In this document: positions 23,535-31,816 of the stretch, one piece after another
Position numbering within the stretch: position 1 is the stretch's first letter
Layout: every line of letters starts with the position of its first letter
Assembly: GCA_937892105.1 (NCBI GenBank)
Contig: CALAUZ010000221.1
Coordinates: forward strand, 1 to 40,642
Direction of reading: 5' to 3'
DNA: 40,642 nucleotides
Source: an uncultured Fretibacterium sp.
Lineage (GTDB): Bacteria > Synergistota > Synergistia > Synergistales > Aminobacteriaceae
The notes under the pieces: model-generated
The model's input: the letters and a program-made list of their open reading frames with translations, nothing else
What the model was told of the DNA's origin: nothing
Database searches by the model: none
Translations under genes and position numbers: made by a program

Positions 23535-23744
23535 ATGTCGAAGAAGTTAATTGTATTGTGTCTAGGAGCGTTGCTATTGCTAGGATTAGCTCTAGCGGCC
23601 AGTGCGGAAAAAGCAGTTCATGTGCAGTGGGTCTGCGAATATTGCGGTTCAAGGATTTCGTCAGTGAGGATGCCCAGTCCCGGAACGTGCTCGAAAAATC
23701 CTTACGGCAAGACGCATTCATGGACAGCGGAACGATATTATTAA
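23535..23744 (+). CDS. Small secreted cysteine-motif protein, 69 aa
   Basis: A signal peptide is clear: MSKKLIVLCLGALLLLGLAL, cleavage likely after ASA. The mature part carries WVCEYCGSRISSVRMPSPGT, then CSKNPYGKTHSW, a CxxC plus later Cys pattern that could bind zinc; similar short exported proteins occur in anaerobic gut bacteria as I recall, function unknown. ATG 23535 lies 9-10 nt after AAAGGA; GTG at 23517 in the same frame would spoil the signal peptide. Divergent from the membrane regulator. Confidence 0.7.
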   Translation: MSKKLIVLCLGALLLLGLALAASAEKAVHVQWVCEYCGSRISSVRMPSPGTCSKNPYGKTHSWTAERYY

Positions 23745-23775
23745 AGGGTTTAACTTATAAAAAAGCACAACAAAT

Positions 23776-23882
23776 CAGGACAAGTGATATGCTATAATAT
23801 AGCTCGTTGAAAAGTATCAAGCATATGATCTATGGACTTTTATAGCCCAGAGGTCTTTCTTGTCCTGCTTAAATTATAGCAT
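23776..23882 (+). ncRNA. Candidate structured RNA, possible pseudoknot
   Basis: CAGGACAAG (23776-23784) is perfectly complementary to CTTGTCCTG (23859-23867), and ATGCTATAAT (23789-23798) to ATTATAGCAT (23873-23882). The order A, B, A', B' crosses, as in a pseudoknot or two alternative folds. Inside lie smaller stems (ATATGC/GCATAT; CTAT/ATAG). A TGCTATAAT extended -10 overlaps the B arm at 23791-23798. An AAAGGAGG directly follows at 23883. It could be a regulatory leader or small RNA; no known family recognised. Confidence 0.4.
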
Positions 23883-23900
23883 AAAGGAGGAGTGAAGACT

Positions 23901-23939
23901 GTGAAAAGATTATGTGCCAAGAAAAAGTGCGCTGGTTGA
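23901..23939 (+). other. Very short ORF after structured RNA
   Basis: GTG at 23901, 10 nt after AAAGGAGG, opens a 12-codon frame with product MKRLCAKKKCAG. A second frame from ATG at 23912 gives 24 residues (to 23986). Either may be a leader or type-I-toxin-like peptide, or the strong ribosome site may belong to a lost gene. Weak evidence. Confidence 0.25.
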
Positions 23940-23991
23940 TTGTCTTCAAAGCGGAGATGAAGAGATTGGCGCAATATTTGTATTAAGGAGG

Positions 23992-24243
23992 TTACTTTTG
24001 GAAGTCAATGGGTCTGTCAACGTCGGGCAAATCGCGTTCTTGAGCGCAACCGAGAAGATAGCAGATGAGTTCAGAAATGGAGAGCTGGGTATCATGGCAG
24101 AACTGGTCGAGGAGCTGTTTATACTCGTCAGGAATAGAAGCATGAATATCTTTATAGCCTTGAAGTTTCTTCTTGGCTCTGATAACTCTCATATTTTCGG
24201 CCTTGCTGTTATAAATTCTAGGTCTGCCGCGTTGATTATTCAA
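23992..24243 (-). CDS. AT-hook-like / ribbon-helix-helix regulator, 83 aa
   Basis: Starts MNNQRGRPRIYNSKAENMRV, with RGRPR resembling an AT-hook, then KDIHASIPDEYKQLLDQFCH and LSISELICYLLGCAQE, a strand-helix-helix pattern of ribbon-helix-helix proteins. Probably a DNA-binding regulator suited to AT-rich DNA. TTG start 24243 after AGAGGTGAG. A plus-strand frame overlapping it is a shadow. The 33783 protein has the same RGRP plus helix layout. Confidence 0.65.
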   Translation of the reverse strand: MNNQRGRPRIYNSKAENMRVIRAKKKLQGYKDIHASIPDEYKQLLDQFCHDTQLSISELICYLLGCAQERDLPDVDRPIDFQK

Positions 24244-24324
24244 AATCTCACCTCTTTTTGATTGAGTTTAAGAGGCGGGAAATAGAGTAACTTAGTGGTA
24301 AAATTATTATGAAAGGATCTTAGA

Positions 24325-24918
24325 ATGTTTACGAGAAATGCTTTGAAGAAGTTATTTGTAGTTGCTGTGATGGTGTCGCTCTTATGGTCTGATGTAGGTT
24401 GCGTATTTCATGTTGTAGAACCTGCATATGCTGCGGCGAAAAAGAAGAGCATGAAGAAGAAATCTGCTAAGACAGCTCCAAAGAATACATTGATTGAGTA
24501 TGTCAGGAATAATCTTTATCACAATGCTTATTCAGCATCAGCGGGTTATAGACCTGTAGGTAGGCAGTTGGAGAGATTTTTCACAAATGGCAGATGGAGC
24601 ACTGAGAAACAAAACAGTGAAAATTATGGCTCTCAGCTTGCAGTATTTAGCGGTATTGGTGTTGTGAATGGTCGCCGAGTGAATTTCAAAGTGAAGTTCG
24701 GTCAAAAAACTGACAATGGGCAAATTGTTCTTCAGTCAGTATATATGAACGACAAAAGAGTATACGATCACGGAGTAGAAACTTATTCGGCGTATGTAGA
24801 CATGAGCGGTTTTGAGTCTTTGCTTGGGTTTGTATCAGGAGGCTATGATACAAAAAATACGCTTACGAATGAGTTCACTTTGAGGGACTTCATGGACTAT
24901 ATCTACAGCAAAGAGTAA
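24325..24918 (+). CDS. Secreted protein, 197 aa
   Basis: N-terminal signal peptide FTRNALKKLFVVAVMVSLLW after Met, cleaved near AYA-A, with a Cys at VGCVFHVV that could hint at a lipoprotein but is out of place. A lysine-rich stretch (KKKSMKKKSAKTAPK) precedes a globular part (YGSQLAVFSGIGVVNGRRVN, FKVKFGQKTDNGQIVL, LRDFMDYIYSKE) that reads as a beta-rich domain. No family recognised. ATG after AAAGGATC. The following 98 bp to 25016 has no gene I can support. Confidence 0.65.
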   Translation: MFTRNALKKLFVVAVMVSLLWSDVGCVFHVVEPAYAAAKKKSMKKKSAKTAPKNTLIEYVRNNLYHNAYSASAGYRPVGRQLERFFTNGRWSTEKQNSENYGSQLAVFSGIGVVNGRRVNFKVKFGQKTDNGQIVLQSVYMNDKRVYDHGVETYSAYVDMSGFESLLGFVSGGYDTKNTLTNEFTLRDFMDYIYSKE

Positions 24919-25015
24919 AAGATGAGTGAAGTTACGCGAGTTTTCACGAAAGATGAAGAAGCCTTGTTCCTGAAAAATAGGGATAGGGCTTTTGTGTTGT
25001 GAAGGCGGGAAAATT

Positions 25016-25603
25016 ATGCGAGTAATATCAATGAATTGTCCGAATTGTGGTGCTCCAGTATCTCTTGACGATAAGGCGTGTGCTTATTGCGCTTCTCCGA
25101 TAATAATTACTTCATTTTCAACTATTGGCAATATTGATGCGGAGAAACTGAATAAGTATATCTCAAGCTACCAACGTACACTGAATACTAATCCGGCAGA
25201 TAATCGTCTTAATCTTTCGATAGCATTTTGCTATTTACATATGAAGATTTATGACAGAGCGTTATTCTACTTTGAGAGAGCAATACAGGACAATTTTAGT
25301 AATTCCGAAGCATTCTTTTACTACGCTGTCTGTCTCCTCAGAGGTAAAAAAGCATTTCTTGCTAGACGTGAAACTATCAACAGAATTGAAACTTATATCA
25401 ACGCTGCTCGTTCTATTGAAGATAGAGGAATTTATGCTTATTTCCATGCTTATATCAAGTACGACTACTTCAAACGTAAGTTCCTGATTACTGAACCTGA
25501 ATATACAGTTCTGCTCTATGAAGCTCGTCGGCTCGGTGTATCGGAATACGACATTAAGAGGCTTTATAGTTTGCTGAATATTGAAAGACCTGAAGCATTA
25601 TGA
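25016..25603 (+). CDS. Zinc-ribbon plus TPR-like protein
   Basis: 195 aa. A zinc ribbon at residues 6-27 (MNCPNCGAPVSLDDKACAYC: two CxxC pairs) precedes TPR-like helices (LNLSIAFCYLHMKIYDRALF, YFERAIQDNFSNSEAFFYYA). It likely binds another protein, perhaps the membrane protein encoded in the same run. ATG 25016 follows AAGGCGGG; an earlier in-frame start at 24992 has no ribosome site. The next gene starts 22 bp downstream. Confidence 0.7.
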   Translation: MRVISMNCPNCGAPVSLDDKACAYCASPIIITSFSTIGNIDAEKLNKYISSYQRTLNTNPADNRLNLSIAFCYLHMKIYDRALFYFERAIQDNFSNSEAFFYYAVCLLRGKKAFLARRETINRIETYINAARSIEDRGIYAYFHAYIKYDYFKRKFLITEPEYTVLLYEARRLGVSEYDIKRLYSLLNIERPEAL

Positions 25604-25625
25604 TAAGTACAAAGGGAGAAAAAAA

Positions 25626-25931
25626 ATGATTAGCTACGTGAAAAAATTATATGCGAATATTGCGACAGTTCTTGTTTTTGCATTATTAAGAACTACAGAA
25701 GCATTTTGTGCGGAAACAACACATGCAGTATCACCGTGTGGAGGAAGTACCTCTACATATGATAGCGGACTGATTACAATGATTTTTCCGCTAGCTATAT
25801 CAATATTAATACTTATATTAATTATAAGATATGGAAAACCACATTATACAGGACAAACTACTGTCTCTACTACCGTCATCGAGAGTAGCAATAAAGCAAT
25901 AAGAGTAGCAATAAAGAAGGGAGAAAATTAA
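25626..25931 (+). CDS. Small membrane protein with signal, 101 aa
   Basis: Signal-like N-terminus (SYVKKLYANIATVLVFALLR) with likely cleavage after AFCA, an outside loop (TTHAVSPCGGSTSTYDSG), one transmembrane segment (about 52-67, MIFPLAISILILILII) and a basic cytoplasmic tail. It follows AAAGGGAG and is spaced 2 bp from the next gene, so the two are co-translated. No family recognised. Confidence 0.6.
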   Translation: MISYVKKLYANIATVLVFALLRTTEAFCAETTHAVSPCGGSTSTYDSGLITMIFPLAISILILILIIRYGKPHYTGQTTVSTTVIESSNKAIRVAIKKGEN

Positions 25932-25933
25932 GT

Positions 25934-28552
25934 ATGGATACAAATCTCAATCATCAATATTTTACCCCAACAGAGAAACAAGAAAATCCTATAGGAGGTA
26001 TAGGAGCTTTTGCCATCATGATTTTTGCAATTTTTGTAGGCGTTAATGCTGGCTGGTTAGCTGGTGTGATTGCTTTTTTCGTATGTGGCATCATTCTCAG
26101 CGTTCTAATGTCTCAAAAAGAGATTACTGATTCGGAATATGATGCTTCGGTCAAGAGCAACTTACAAAATCTGAAGAAAAAGGCACTTGAGAGACTGGGA
26201 ATTGACGAAGATGAAGTAAAAGAAGTACAGCCTATCTCATTTGGTGATTATTGCTTTGATGACGGGCTTGATGGTGTAGCAAAAAAGGGTAAAGATGGAA
26301 AATGGCGTAGTAATTTTTATAAGACTGTAATTATTTTCGTCTCACAAAATGAACTTCATTCATATGTGCTGACTTTCTGTACAACGCAAACTCTCGAGAA
26401 AGAACAGACTGATGTTTATTTTTATCAGGATATTGTATCAGTTTCAACAACATCAAAAATACAGAAGGTAAAAATTGGAAAGGACGAATACAGCTTTAGT
26501 ACAGAAGAATTTACACTTACAACAAAAGGGGGTAACTCTATAACTGTTGGTGTTGAGAACGTTTCAGATGTACAAGACTCAGTCAATGCAATGCTAGCTT
26601 TATTGAAGGAGAAGAAGCAAGGAACATCGAATACTGAAAATTCCTCAACACCTGCACCTGTACATGAAATTACATCCGTTGGAGTAGTTTCATCTGTTGC
26701 ACCTCCGAAAGTTTATGAACCTCTAGTTGGAATTGAGACTGATGCGTTAATTAAGCGGGCATATCTGTTTCTTGAAGATGGTCAGTTTGATGATGCAGGG
26801 CGATATTTCAATCAGGCGTTAAACCAAGACCCTGAAGATGCACGTATTCATTTCGGTCAGCTCATGTTAATTCACGAAGCTCATACTCCTGAAGAACTAA
26901 TAAATAAATTGTCTATGTCACTTGAGAACGAGAAATTATTTCAGCGTGCGTTGAGATTTGCCGATGATGAATATAAATCACGACTTGAAAGTTACGCAAA
27001 AGCCAGCCGTGATAAAATCGAACAAGAACGTCTGATAAAGGAAGCTGAAATCGAACGCGCACGATCCGAAAAAGAAGCTGAAGATGAACGTATACGTGTT
27101 GAACAAGAACGAATACAGGCCGAAAAAGAAGCCGAGCAGGAAAGACTGTATCAAAAGGTACTTAATCTCAAGAGTACAGTTTCAACTATCTTAGATTTTG
27201 ATGAATTTCTTAGTCTTATAAACTCTCTCATGCCGTACAAAGACACAAATGAGCTTTACAATGAAGTCTATCAGGCGCGCATGAAAGAAGCGGATTATCA
27301 GAACGCAATTCAGCAAAAGCAGGAAGCTAAAACTCCTGATGAAATCCAAGCAGTAATCAATCGGCTTGAAAAACTCAAAGACTATAAGGATGTAGATGAA
27401 TTATTATCTGAAGCCAGAGAAAAATTGATTGAAGCCGAGAAACAGAAGCGAAAGAAAAGGATATTTTCTTTCTTAGGAGTGATAGTTCTTGTTGCTTGCG
27501 GAATTTTCGGATACTCTGAATATTCATCACGTGTATCCGAAGAACAACGACAGGCACAAATACAACGCATTCATCAAGAAGCCGAAGCCAGACGTATAGA
27601 AGCTCAGCGTCAAGCACAAGCCAAACGAGCCGAAGAGCAAAGACAGGCAGAGGCCCAGAGACGAGCAGAAGCGCAGCGTCAGAGAAATGAAGGTTCTTAT
27701 GCGAAGGGAGAAGAACATCTCAACGCAAAAGATTATGCACTAGCTCTTCAAATCTTCAGAAGACTAGCTAATGAAGGTTACGCACCTGCACAAGACAAAT
27801 TAGCTTGGATGTACCAAAATGGCTGGGGAGTTGAGCAGAGTTACTCACAGGCTGTGAACTGGTTCCGAAAAGCTGCTGAACAGGGGAACACTGAGGCTCT
27901 CGCAAGCATGGGCTTGATGTATCTTAAAGGCTGGGGAGTACCTCAGAATTATGATACAGCTCTGGAATGGTACGGTAAGGCAGCAGCTCAGGGCAGTGAA
28001 GTAGCTCAAAGGCGTATAAATTCAATACAATTGTTGAAAGTCAACAAGCAGAAGATTTCTTCGATAGAACGAGGAACAGGCTTTCCAATATCTGGAACTA
28101 TTTTTGCAGAGACATTAAGTGTAAGGCAGTCTCCTAATACAAGCTCAAAGCGAATCAAAACGCTGAAGACAGGACACCCTGTAAGTATTTCGAGAGCTGT
28201 TGATAGTGATAATGATTACTGGTTCTACGTCAAAACAGCAAGCGGAACAGAAGGCTGGGTGCTTGGAGGATACGTAAAACTGGTTGATAGAGATTTAACA
28301 TATGAAGAAAGCAGAAACAGAAGATACTCTCTGCCTAAGAGCGGATATGTTAGAACATCATCACAGAGTAGTTATCTAAATCTTAGGAATATACCAGCAG
28401 TTAAAGGCTCTCAAGTTGTCGATAAGTTAGATGACGAACAGCAAATCACAGCCTATGAAGTCTTTGCTGGGGACACAATAGACTGGTACAAGGTGAGGAC
28501 GAATTACGGAGCAGAAGGCTGGGTATCTGGGAAGTACATAAGGATTGAATAA
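25934..28552 (+). CDS. Membrane protein with coiled coil, Sel1 repeats and two SH3-like domains
   Basis: 872 aa in distinct blocks. About 20-58: two hydrophobic segments (IGGIGAFAIMIFAIFVGVNA; AGVIAFFVCGIILSVLM). 85-235: a PH-like strand-rich domain. 270-355: TPR-like helices. 355-405: E/R/K-rich coiled coil. 505-525: a further transmembrane segment (FLGVIVLVACGIFGY), then an A/Q/R/E-rich coiled coil to about 590. 595-690: three Sel1 repeats (ALQIFRRLANEGYAPAQDKL, WFRKAAEQGNTEAL, MYLKGWGVPQNY). 705-790 and 810-872: bacterial SH3 domains (TLSVRQSPNTSSKRIKTLK; SYLNLRNIPAVKGSQVV), each ending in EGWV. Envelope-spanning scaffold binding peptidoglycan is my inference. Confidence 0.8.
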   Translation: MDTNLNHQYFTPTEKQENPIGGIGAFAIMIFAIFVGVNAGWLAGVIAFFVCGIILSVLMSQKEITDSEYDASVKSNLQNLKKKALERLGIDEDEVKEVQPISFGDYCFDDGLDGVAKKGKDGKWRSNFYKTVIIFVSQNELHSYVLTFCTTQTLEKEQTDVYFYQDIVSVSTTSKIQKVKIGKDEYSFSTEEFTLTTKGGNSITVGVENVSDVQDSVNAMLALLKEKKQGTSNTENSSTPAPVHEITSVGVVSSVAPPKVYEPLVGIETDALIKRAYLFLEDGQFDDAGRYFNQALNQDPEDARIHFGQLMLIHEAHTPEELINKLSMSLENEKLFQRALRFADDEYKSRLESYAKASRDKIEQERLIKEAEIERARSEKEAEDERIRVEQERIQAEKEAEQERLYQKVLNLKSTVSTILDFDEFLSLINSLMPYKDTNELYNEVYQARMKEADYQNAIQQKQEAKTPDEIQAVINRLEKLKDYKDVDELLSEAREKLIEAEKQKRKKRIFSFLGVIVLVACGIFGYSEYSSRVSEEQRQAQIQRIHQEAEARRIEAQRQAQAKRAEEQRQAEAQRRAEAQRQRNEGSYAKGEEHLNAKDYALALQIFRRLANEGYAPAQDKLAWMYQNGWGVEQSYSQAVNWFRKAAEQGNTEALASMGLMYLKGWGVPQNYDTALEWYGKAAAQGSEVAQRRINSIQLLKVNKQKISSIERGTGFPISGTIFAETLSVRQSPNTSSKRIKTLKTGHPVSISRAVDSDNDYWFYVKTASGTEGWVLGGYVKLVDRDLTYEESRNRRYSLPKSGYVRTSSQSSYLNLRNIPAVKGSQVVDKLDDEQQITAYEVFAGDTIDWYKVRTNYGAEGWVSGKYIRIE

Positions 28553-28591
28553 GGTGCTAATTATTAAGATTTTCGCATAGAAGTTAGCACC
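28553..28591. terminator. Hairpin between convergent genes
   Basis: GGTGCTAA (28553-28560) and TTAGCACC (28584-28591) are perfectly complementary with a 23-nt AT-rich loop. The hairpin straddles the facing 3' ends of the SH3 protein and the PIN toxin, whose last codons lie inside it. No U-run is obvious, so its strength as a terminator is uncertain. Confidence 0.45.
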
Positions 28592-28980
28592 TGCATCATT
28601 CCCTGTGGAGTTAATATAAATTTTTCTTTTGGGAAATGCTTGATATTTCCTGTTACCAAGTACGCTTCCTTATCTTGACGAGCCTGAACTGTTACAGCTA
28701 GAAATATCTCGTCTTTCAAATCAGGCAAATCGTAATTTATTTCTGCTGGCTTATAAAATATTCCTCTGTTAATAAATCCACTCATCACTCTCTGTACGGC
28801 ACGTTCAGGGAATTTGAATTTCTTACGATGCAAGACTTCATTATATTCGTACAAAATTTTTTCATGAAGTACAGGAATGATATTCCCTGTAAAAGACTGC
28901 TCAAGTATAAATCTGGGTACTGAGTTCCATTTTAGCAGGGCAGAAACCACAACATTAGTATCAATCACAGCATACAGCAT
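28564..28980 (-). CDS. PIN-family toxin of a RelB-type toxin-antitoxin pair
   Basis: 138 aa. Classic plasmid/chromosomal PIN toxin layout: VIDTNVVVSALLKWNSVPRF (first Asp), an E in LYEYNEVLHRKKF, a D in DLPDLKDEIFLAVTV and a closing region (EAYLVTGNIKHFP) with GN-K-HFP. It would be a metal-dependent ribonuclease held by the antitoxin upstream. ATG 28980 comes 2 nt after the antitoxin stop, so the pair is co-translated. Convergent with the SH3 gene. A different PIN subtype from those in modules A and B. Confidence 0.85.
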   Translation of the reverse strand: MLYAVIDTNVVVSALLKWNSVPRFILEQSFTGNIIPVLHEKILYEYNEVLHRKKFKFPERAVQRVMSGFINRGIFYKPAEINYDLPDLKDEIFLAVTVQARQDKEAYLVTGNIKHFPKEKFILTPQGMMQVLTSMRKS

Positions 28981-28982
28981 AA

Positions 28983-29255
28983 CTAGGCTCTGGCTTGTGA
29001 GATTTCTTCGTTGATTTCTTCTAAACTCATTTCTGACAGTCCGTTTAATTCCGAACTTTGAGCTATCTCCCTCATCGCTTCTACTGCCCCGTAATCTTTC
29101 AGCATCATTGAAAATGGTATTCCCTGCACCTGTACTGCACGTGTCAGGAATATTCTTATTGCTGTTGGTAAATCAAGACCCAGCTTGCTGAATAATTCTG
29201 AGGCTTCCTGTTTCAACTTATCTTCTATTCTTAACTGCACTAATGTATTTGACAT
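28983..29255 (-). CDS. RelB/DinJ-family antitoxin
   Basis: 90 aa with the N-terminal ribbon-helix-helix of RelB/DinJ: TLVQLRIEDKLKQEASELFS, then LGLDLPTAIRIFLTRAVQVQ, and an acidic C-terminal tail (LSEMSLEEINEEISQA) that would wrap the toxin. ATG follows AAGGAG. An AT-rich promoter gap of 70 bp lies upstream. Usually represses its own promoter with the toxin. Confidence 0.85.
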   Translation of the reverse strand: MSNTLVQLRIEDKLKQEASELFSKLGLDLPTAIRIFLTRAVQVQGIPFSMMLKDYGAVEAMREIAQSSELNGLSEMSLEEINEEISQARA

Positions 29256-29325
29256 TCAGACTTACTCCTTCATTTATAATCATTTGAAAGTATAACACAT
29301 ATTATTGAAGTATTTTGAATGATTA

Positions 29326-30717
29326 CTACAAGTAAATCAATGCTCGCTTCGTCGATTTCATGTCTGCTCTGCGGATTAGTCCCTGCTCTTTCCAGAACTC
29401 AAGACACTTTTTGACCTTCTTGCGAATTTCCAGTTGCCCGAGATGAATTTTATTCTGTTCTTCTGTCGGCATTCCCCGTCCGCTGTCTTTAATTCCAATG
29501 CTCCTGTACAATTTCTTGTAGGATACAACAAGTTCCTTTTTACGTGTATTCTTTGCGATAATTATCTGACGCAAAAGATAACCTTTGAGTGCAATGTTAT
29601 CAATACCATTCTCAAGCGGAACATCAAGCATTGAAATATCTACACAGAGTAATTTTTGTTTTTTCTTGGCCAAGTCATAGAGCGGCGGAACTTCCTGAAG
29701 ATAAAGCGCATAATTTCTCTTCCTGCGGTTTATCCTCATTCCTACCGTAGCTCTTACAGACAACAGATAAAGATTACCATCGCTGTCCCTATGGCGTGCT
29801 TGTTTTATTCGCGGATCACTTACTTCTACAGTTACTTCACTCAATCTTTTGAGTACAAACGTAATAGCTTCCCTGACTTGGATACTCGGCTCCTTGTCCT
29901 CACGGCCAGACAGCATGTTGAAAATTCTCTGGGGCGTTATATAAATCGTCATCTTTTGTAGAATATTATCAAAAGCAGATTTTGAAACGTTCCTTACATC
30001 ATCAGCAACAAAATTCTTATCAAGTTCTTGAAAAACCTGATGCTCAATCTCGTACAGAATACTAATTACAGCACTGTAAATCATCATGTCAAATGCTGAC
30101 GGATTACACTCTTCACTGAACACAAAATTCTCTTCATCAGATATTCCGAACATAAACTTACTAGGATTTACTTGCCGACTTATTATATTTACGTTCTCTC
30201 TCAGTATTTCATACGCTCTGTCCCGTTCACGAATTGCGTCCTTCATGAACTCGCAGATTTCTGCATAATACCTCTCGCTGTTCTCATGCAGAATGTCAAG
30301 CTGAACTTCAAACCTTATATTGATGTACTCCTCGATACTTTCTTCCATTAGTAACCCTTCGAGATTGTCCCAGTCTCCCCTTTCAAATCTGTCGAAGTTA
30401 CCGTCTTCCTCATAGATATGAACCAGCTCAAATAATATTTCAACTTTCAGCGTATTCACAATCCGTCTCAAGTTCTCCCCGTAATATTTCTGCATACGCT
30501 CTTTAGCTTTCTCGAGCTGCTCTCCTCGTTTGTCTAGATAGCTCTTCTCATTAATATTCTCTTCATTTTCAAACTCAAAGTAAAATTTAAAACCACAGAA
30601 GTCTTTGTAATCTCTATCAATCTTTCTCAGTGCTTCATGAATTTCCCTGCTCAAACGCATATCTTTTGATAATTGAACTGCATTTACTTGCCTGACTTTC
30701 AACTTTTTATTCTTCAT
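29326..30717 (-). CDS. Second Rep-like replication protein candidate
   Basis: 463 aa, strongly charged. About 1-190 is helical and coiled-coil-like (KKIDRDYKDF-type; LEKAKERMQKYYGENLRRIV). The C-terminal part holds YALYLQEVPPLYDLAKKKQK, then LENGIDNIALKGYLLRQIII and a winged-helix end (YKKLYRSIGIKDS; VKKCLEFWKEQGLIRRA). This second half matches plasmid/ICE proteins of Firmicutes that I remember with the VPPLY...LKxYLLR...LDYWK pattern and that are assumed to be replication proteins. Start ATG 30717; the ribosome site is a modest GAGG. It lies apart from the iterons, so its origin is not obvious. Function moderate to low certainty. Confidence 0.5.
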   Translation of the reverse strand: MKNKKLKVRQVNAVQLSKDMRLSREIHEALRKIDRDYKDFCGFKFYFEFENEENINEKSYLDKRGEQLEKAKERMQKYYGENLRRIVNTLKVEILFELVHIYEEDGNFDRFERGDWDNLEGLLMEESIEEYINIRFEVQLDILHENSERYYAEICEFMKDAIRERDRAYEILRENVNIISRQVNPSKFMFGISDEENFVFSEECNPSAFDMMIYSAVISILYEIEHQVFQELDKNFVADDVRNVSKSAFDNILQKMTIYITPQRIFNMLSGREDKEPSIQVREAITFVLKRLSEVTVEVSDPRIKQARHRDSDGNLYLLSVRATVGMRINRRKRNYALYLQEVPPLYDLAKKKQKLLCVDISMLDVPLENGIDNIALKGYLLRQIIIAKNTRKKELVVSYKKLYRSIGIKDSGRGMPTEEQNKIHLGQLEIRKKVKKCLEFWKEQGLIRRADMKSTKRALIYL

Positions 30718-31086
30718 TTTGACCTCTAAAAATTTAAGCTAAAATGCTTGTAGTAAAAGAAATTATAGCACTTTAATTTGATTTTATCATTTTACAAATA
30801 AAGAATAGTAATTATAGGCATTTATAAGCTCATACTGTATAGTATGCGCGTTGCAGGGAAAAACGGGGAAACAGAAAAGAACCGAAAGACCCAAGAGCAA
30901 CAAGAGCGGGAACGCCGAACGCTCAGAAAGCAAGTTGACAACATTTGAGCTTTACGGAAAGTTCTTCAACGAGAGGCGTATCGGGGAAGAATAGAAACTT
31001 ATACGGCCCATAAGGGACGGAAGATTAAGGCTCAATAATACAAGGCTTCAAAGGTACAAAAATTTTAAGGAAAGAGGTTTTTGTTA
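30718..31086 (+). promoter_or_regulatory. Divergent gap with 16-bp dyad and long leader
   Basis: A 370-bp gap between the Rep-like gene (minus) and the DUF2815 gene (plus). CATACT/AGTATG with a GTAT loop forms a dyad at 30831-30846, next to TATAGT and just after an AT-rich block, a good operator/promoter candidate. From there a 235-nt purine-rich leader runs to the next gene; a 34-codon ORF (30844-30948, rich in K, Q, R and E) lies in it without a good ribosome site. I see nothing else. Confidence 0.45.
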
Positions 31087-31719
31087 ATGGCTAACGTTGG
31101 AACAAACAGCAGTACGCGCAATATTCTGTCTCAAGTCCCAACACCTCCAGAAAGTTTGCGCAACAACGTCCAGGAGCAGCTTCCCCAGACAAACAAAGCA
31201 AACCTGAAGAAAGCAGAGGCTGTTTTACCAGCTCGATTAGACTTCGTACACGTCTTCGAACCTTGGGCGCTCCGCGAGAACGAGATGCCAAAATACTCCG
31301 TAACCCTGATCATCAGCAAGAACGACACCGATACAATTCGGAAGGTCAAAAGTGCGATTAGTCAGGCTTACGAGAACGGCAAATCGAAACTCCAGAACAC
31401 AGAGCCGAAAGACGTTCGCTTACCTCTTCGAGATGGCGATGCAGAAAGACCTGATAACCCAGCTTACAGAAACTCCTGGTTTATCAACGCCACAAACAAT
31501 GGGAAGTTCAGCGCTCCGCAGGTCTGCGATAGAGAGAGAAACTTCATCACAGACAGAAATCAGCTGTATTCGGGCGTTTGGGGCAACGTTCACGTTTCCT
31601 TCAAGGCATACAGTGTAGGTGATAGCAAAGGCATCGGGTGTTATCTCAACGCCGTACAGAAGACAAAAGATGACGTAAGAATTGTGGGGGTAGTAGACCC
31701 ATTCGCAGTTTTTAACTAA
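31087..31719 (+). CDS. DUF2815-family phage ssDNA-binding protein
   Basis: 210 aa. ARLDFVHVFEPWALRENEMP, then KYSVTLIISKNDTDTIRKVK, GDAERPDNPAYRNSWFINAT and FYSGVW/VKAY-type strands (LYSGVWGNVHVSFKAYSVG, CYLNAVQKTKDD) match DUF2815, an OB-fold single-stranded DNA-binding protein of phage replication modules. ATG 31087 is 9 nt after GGAAAGAGG; the earlier TTG at 31081 is less likely. It is far from the Sak4/Cas4-like operon but would serve the same process. A clear terminator follows. Confidence 0.8.
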   Translation: MANVGTNSSTRNILSQVPTPPESLRNNVQEQLPQTNKANLKKAEAVLPARLDFVHVFEPWALRENEMPKYSVTLIISKNDTDTIRKVKSAISQAYENGKSKLQNTEPKDVRLPLRDGDAERPDNPAYRNSWFINATNNGKFSAPQVCDRERNFITDRNQLYSGVWGNVHVSFKAYSVGDSKGIGCYLNAVQKTKDDVRIVGVVDPFAVFN

Positions 31720-31733
31720 CAGGGACTATGAAT

Positions 31734-31759
31734 GCCGGAGAACCTTTCCGGCTTCTTTT
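31734..31759 (+). terminator. Terminator after DUF2815 gene
   Basis: GCCGGA pairs with TCCGGC (31734-31739 and 31747-31752), 7-nt loop, followed by TTCTTTT. It lies 15 bp after the stop. Confidence 0.7.
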
Positions 31760-31816
31760 CTCTTGAAAATTCTATCCGTCCTACAAACGTTGAAGATTTT
31801 TTGAGGAGGAAAAAAT

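Noticed and set aside
23914..24261. Plus-strand 115-aa frame
   Set aside because: Most of it is antisense to the RGRP regulator, which has a clear domain and ribosome site. Its first part overlaps short frames I also doubt.
24922..25002. 26-codon ORF in the gap before the zinc-ribbon gene
   Set aside because: Ribosome site is weak and no similarity is recognised; nothing beyond an open frame supports it.
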